Assembly: GCF_001045675.1 (NCBI RefSeq)
Contig: NZ_LEKT01000004.1
Coordinates: 1 to 64,000, forward strand
Length of the DNA stretch: 64,000 nt
Source of the DNA: Megasphaera cerevisiae DSM 20462
GTDB lineage: Bacteria; Bacillota; Negativicutes; Veillonellales; Megasphaeraceae
Reading direction: 5' to 3'
Shown: piece by piece, positions 62,605-64,000 of the stretch
How positions within the stretch are numbered: position 1 is the stretch's first letter
How the letters are laid out: every line of letters starts with the position of its first letter
The notes under the pieces: model-generated
The model's input: the letters and a program-made list of their open reading frames with translations, nothing else
Told to the model about the DNA's origin: nothing
Database searches by the model: none
Program-made: the position numbers and the translations under genes

Positions 62605-63297
62605 CTATTGTTGTCTCGGATCAATATATGAATCGGCTTCTTCAAAACGGCCATAATGGCCCTTGGCAGCTTCCAGCGCTTTCGCCGGTTCCACACCCTT
62701 TTTGATAGACTCCATCATCTTGCCAAGATGGACAAATTCATAGCCGATAACCTGTTTTTCTTCATCCAGCGCCATACGTGTCACATAGCCTTCCGTCATT
62801 TCCAAATACCGGGTACCCTTAGCCTTTGTACCAAACATGGTACCGATCTGACTGCGCATTCCCTTACCCAGATCGTCCAGGCTGGCGCCGATGGGAAGAC
62901 CGCCTTCGGAAAAAGCCGTCTGAGTCCGGCCATATACGATTTGCAGGAACAGTTCGCGCATAGCCACATTGATGGCATCACAAACCAAATCCGTGTTCAA
63001 TGCTTCCAACAGTGTTTTACCCGGCAGAATTTCCGACGCCATAGCCGCCGAATGCGTCATTCCGGAACAGCCCACCGTTTCCACCAGGGCTTCCTCAATA
63101 ATACCGTCCTTGACGTTCAAGGTCAGCTTACAGGCTCCCTGCTGCGGTGCACACCAGCCGATTCCATGCGTCAGGCCGCTGATATCCTTGATTTCCCTGG
63201 CCTGCACCCACTGTCCTTCTTCCGGAATCGGTGCCGGACCATGATATGCTCCTTTTTTCACAGGACACATATTCTTCACTTCTGTTGAATATAACAT
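62605..63297 (-). CDS. NifU-like iron-sulfur scaffold family protein
   Basis: 230 residues. The core ALVETVGCSGMTHSAAMASEILPGKTLLEAL resembles the IscU/NifU N-terminal scaffold (Cys in VGCSG). Two more Cys occur in GIGWCAPQQGACKL and LVCDAINVAM, so three potential cluster ligands exist. The C-terminus is longer than IscU. It precedes the GGGtGRT gene in one transcript. ATG 63297 after AAAGGGTG is used; a longer frame overlaps the LysR gene. Confidence 0.8.
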   Translation of the reverse strand: MLYSTEVKNMCPVKKGAYHGPAPIPEEGQWVQAREIKDISGLTHGIGWCAPQQGACKLTLNVKDGIIEEALVETVGCSGMTHSAAMASEILPGKTLLEALNTDLVCDAINVAMRELFLQIVYGRTQTAFSEGGLPIGASLDDLGKGMRSQIGTMFGTKAKGTRYLEMTEGYVTRMALDEEKQVIGYEFVHLGKMMESIKKGVEPAKALEAAKGHYGRFEEADSYIDPRQQ

Positions 63298-63347
63298 ATT
63301 CTTCACCCTTTCAGAAAATTCATAAAAATGACTGCACAATCTCCAGA

Positions 63348-64000
63348 TCAATCCTTCAGCTGTTCATACATGTTTTTAAACAACACGCCGTACATACTGC
63401 CGCGGCGCCATAAAAAGGTAAACGCATGGGTAACAGAAAAATCCCTGACGTGAATTTCCCGCAGAACACCACGGGCCACTTCTTCCCGCACGGATTTTTC
63501 ATACAAAAAGGCAATGCCACAATCCCGGCAGGCCAGACCCTTTACGGCCTGCGGACTTCCCACCTCATAGCGAAATAAAAAATCCATCATGGTCAGACTA
63601 TGTTCCGCTAAATTGCGCTCCAAAAGCTCCCTGGCGCCGGCACTTTTTTCCCGGATAATGATCCGGTGCTTTAGCAGGTCAGACAGATTCAGTTCAGACG
63701 GCGCATCATACCCCGGTCCGCAGACAGCAATGAGGGGTTCATTGGAAAAAAGCAGCGTTTCGTACTGACTATGATCGAAAAATCCCTCCACAATCGCAAA
63801 ATCAATCGTGCCTTCATCAATAGCCGGGAGCAGCGTATCCGTATCAGCAATTTCCATACGGATACTGATATCCTTGTTCGCATGGAGAAAAACTGCCAGT
63901 TTGTCAATGATCTCAAACTCACCAATCGTATGTGTCACGCCGAAAACAATAGATTGGTTGTTACACTGTAAATCACACATGCGCTGTTTCAGCATAGCAT
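63348..64000 (-). CDS. LysR-type regulator, C-terminal part (runs off the right edge)
   Basis: At least 215 residues, open to the right edge. The LysR substrate-binding domain is visible (VFGVTHTIGEFEIIDKLAVFLH, DFAIVEGFFD, SAGARELLERNL, GIAFLYEKSV). The DNA-binding N-terminus lies outside the window. It precedes the NifU-like/GGGtGRT pair on the same strand by 50 bp and may regulate it. Confidence 0.85.
   Translation of the reverse strand, partial: AMLKQRMCDLQCNNQSIVFGVTHTIGEFEIIDKLAVFLHANKDISIRMEIADTDTLLPAIDEGTIDFAIVEGFFDHSQYETLLFSNEPLIAVCGPGYDAPSELNLSDLLKHRIIIREKSAGARELLERNLAEHSLTMMDFLFRYEVGSPQAVKGLACRDCGIAFLYEKSVREEVARGVLREIHVRDFSVTHAFTFLWRRGSMYGVLFKNMYEQLKD

Noticed and set aside
1-64000. 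CRISPR arrays, tRNA/rRNA genes, transposases or prophage
   Set aside because: Reading both strands I saw no spaced direct repeats of CRISPR size, no tRNA-like cloverleafs, and no transposase, integrase or phage structural motifs.

Overview
The window looks like chromosomal DNA of an anaerobic, diderm Firmicute of the class Negativicutes, most likely Veillonellaceae close to Megasphaera. This is inferred from three things: outer-membrane genes (a TonB-receptor/porin remnant ending in Phe), anaerobic CoA metabolism (4-hydroxybutyryl-CoA dehydratase, degradative HMG-CoA reductase, oxygen-sensitive ThiH), and Firmicute-type promoters, ribosome sites and YhaO/YhaN genes. There are no rRNA or tRNA genes, CRISPR arrays or recognisable insertion sequences.

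Layout. 1-2.1 kb: end of a threonine ammonia-lyase, an amino-acid permease and RidA, a deamination unit with its own enamine clean-up enzyme. 2.2-4.0 kb: an efflux MFS gene split by one amber codon, and its TetR regulator with a long operator. 4.3-6.1 kb: an ammonium channel fused to a PII domain. 6.2-9.9 kb: a P2-type cation ATPase behind a possible leader-peptide region, and a DUF368 (PopT-like) lipid-carrier transporter. 10-12 kb: a decayed chimeric outer-membrane gene with a 10-G tract. 12.4 kb: a CAT-like acetyltransferase. 13.2-19.7 kb: a catabolic cluster on the minus strand (TctA-type permease and small partner, class II HMG-CoA reductase, a split AtuA-like pair) with a sigma-54 promoter and a dedicated sigma-54 activator. 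19.8-25.4 kb: YhaN/YhaO nuclease pair and a MocR regulator. 25.6-31.9 kb: bioB, a eukaryotic-type hexokinase, thiSGH behind an attenuator-like hairpin, a TenI-like protein and a cysteine hydrolase.

32-47.7 kb is the most interesting part. A minus-strand 4-hydroxybutyrate pathway (CoA-transferase, dehydratase, permease) and a plus-strand operon fire away from each other. Each has a near-perfect sigma-54 promoter, and the 583-bp region between them contains two strong palindromes. The plus operon encodes a NifU-C-like protein, a Cys-rich/MaoC fusion, an acyl carrier protein, a metallo-beta-lactamase-fold hydrolase, LuxE- and LuxC-like proteins, an AMP-forming acyl ligase and sigma-54 (rpoN) itself. 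A PAS-type sigma-54 activator gene follows. It reads as a self-contained, sigma-54-wired carboxylic-acid activation and reduction system of unknown product.

47.8-64 kb: DUF134/Mrp Fe-S genes, nagA-nagZ, a cluster of DnaA boxes outside any gene, dinB, a LysR regulator with an unknown partner, a sugar-phosphate-type transporter followed by a lipoprotein sensor and NarL-type two-component pair, an NlpC/P60 hydrolase with a structured leader, a GGGtGRT/NifU-like pair, and the C-terminal part of a LysR regulator at the right edge.
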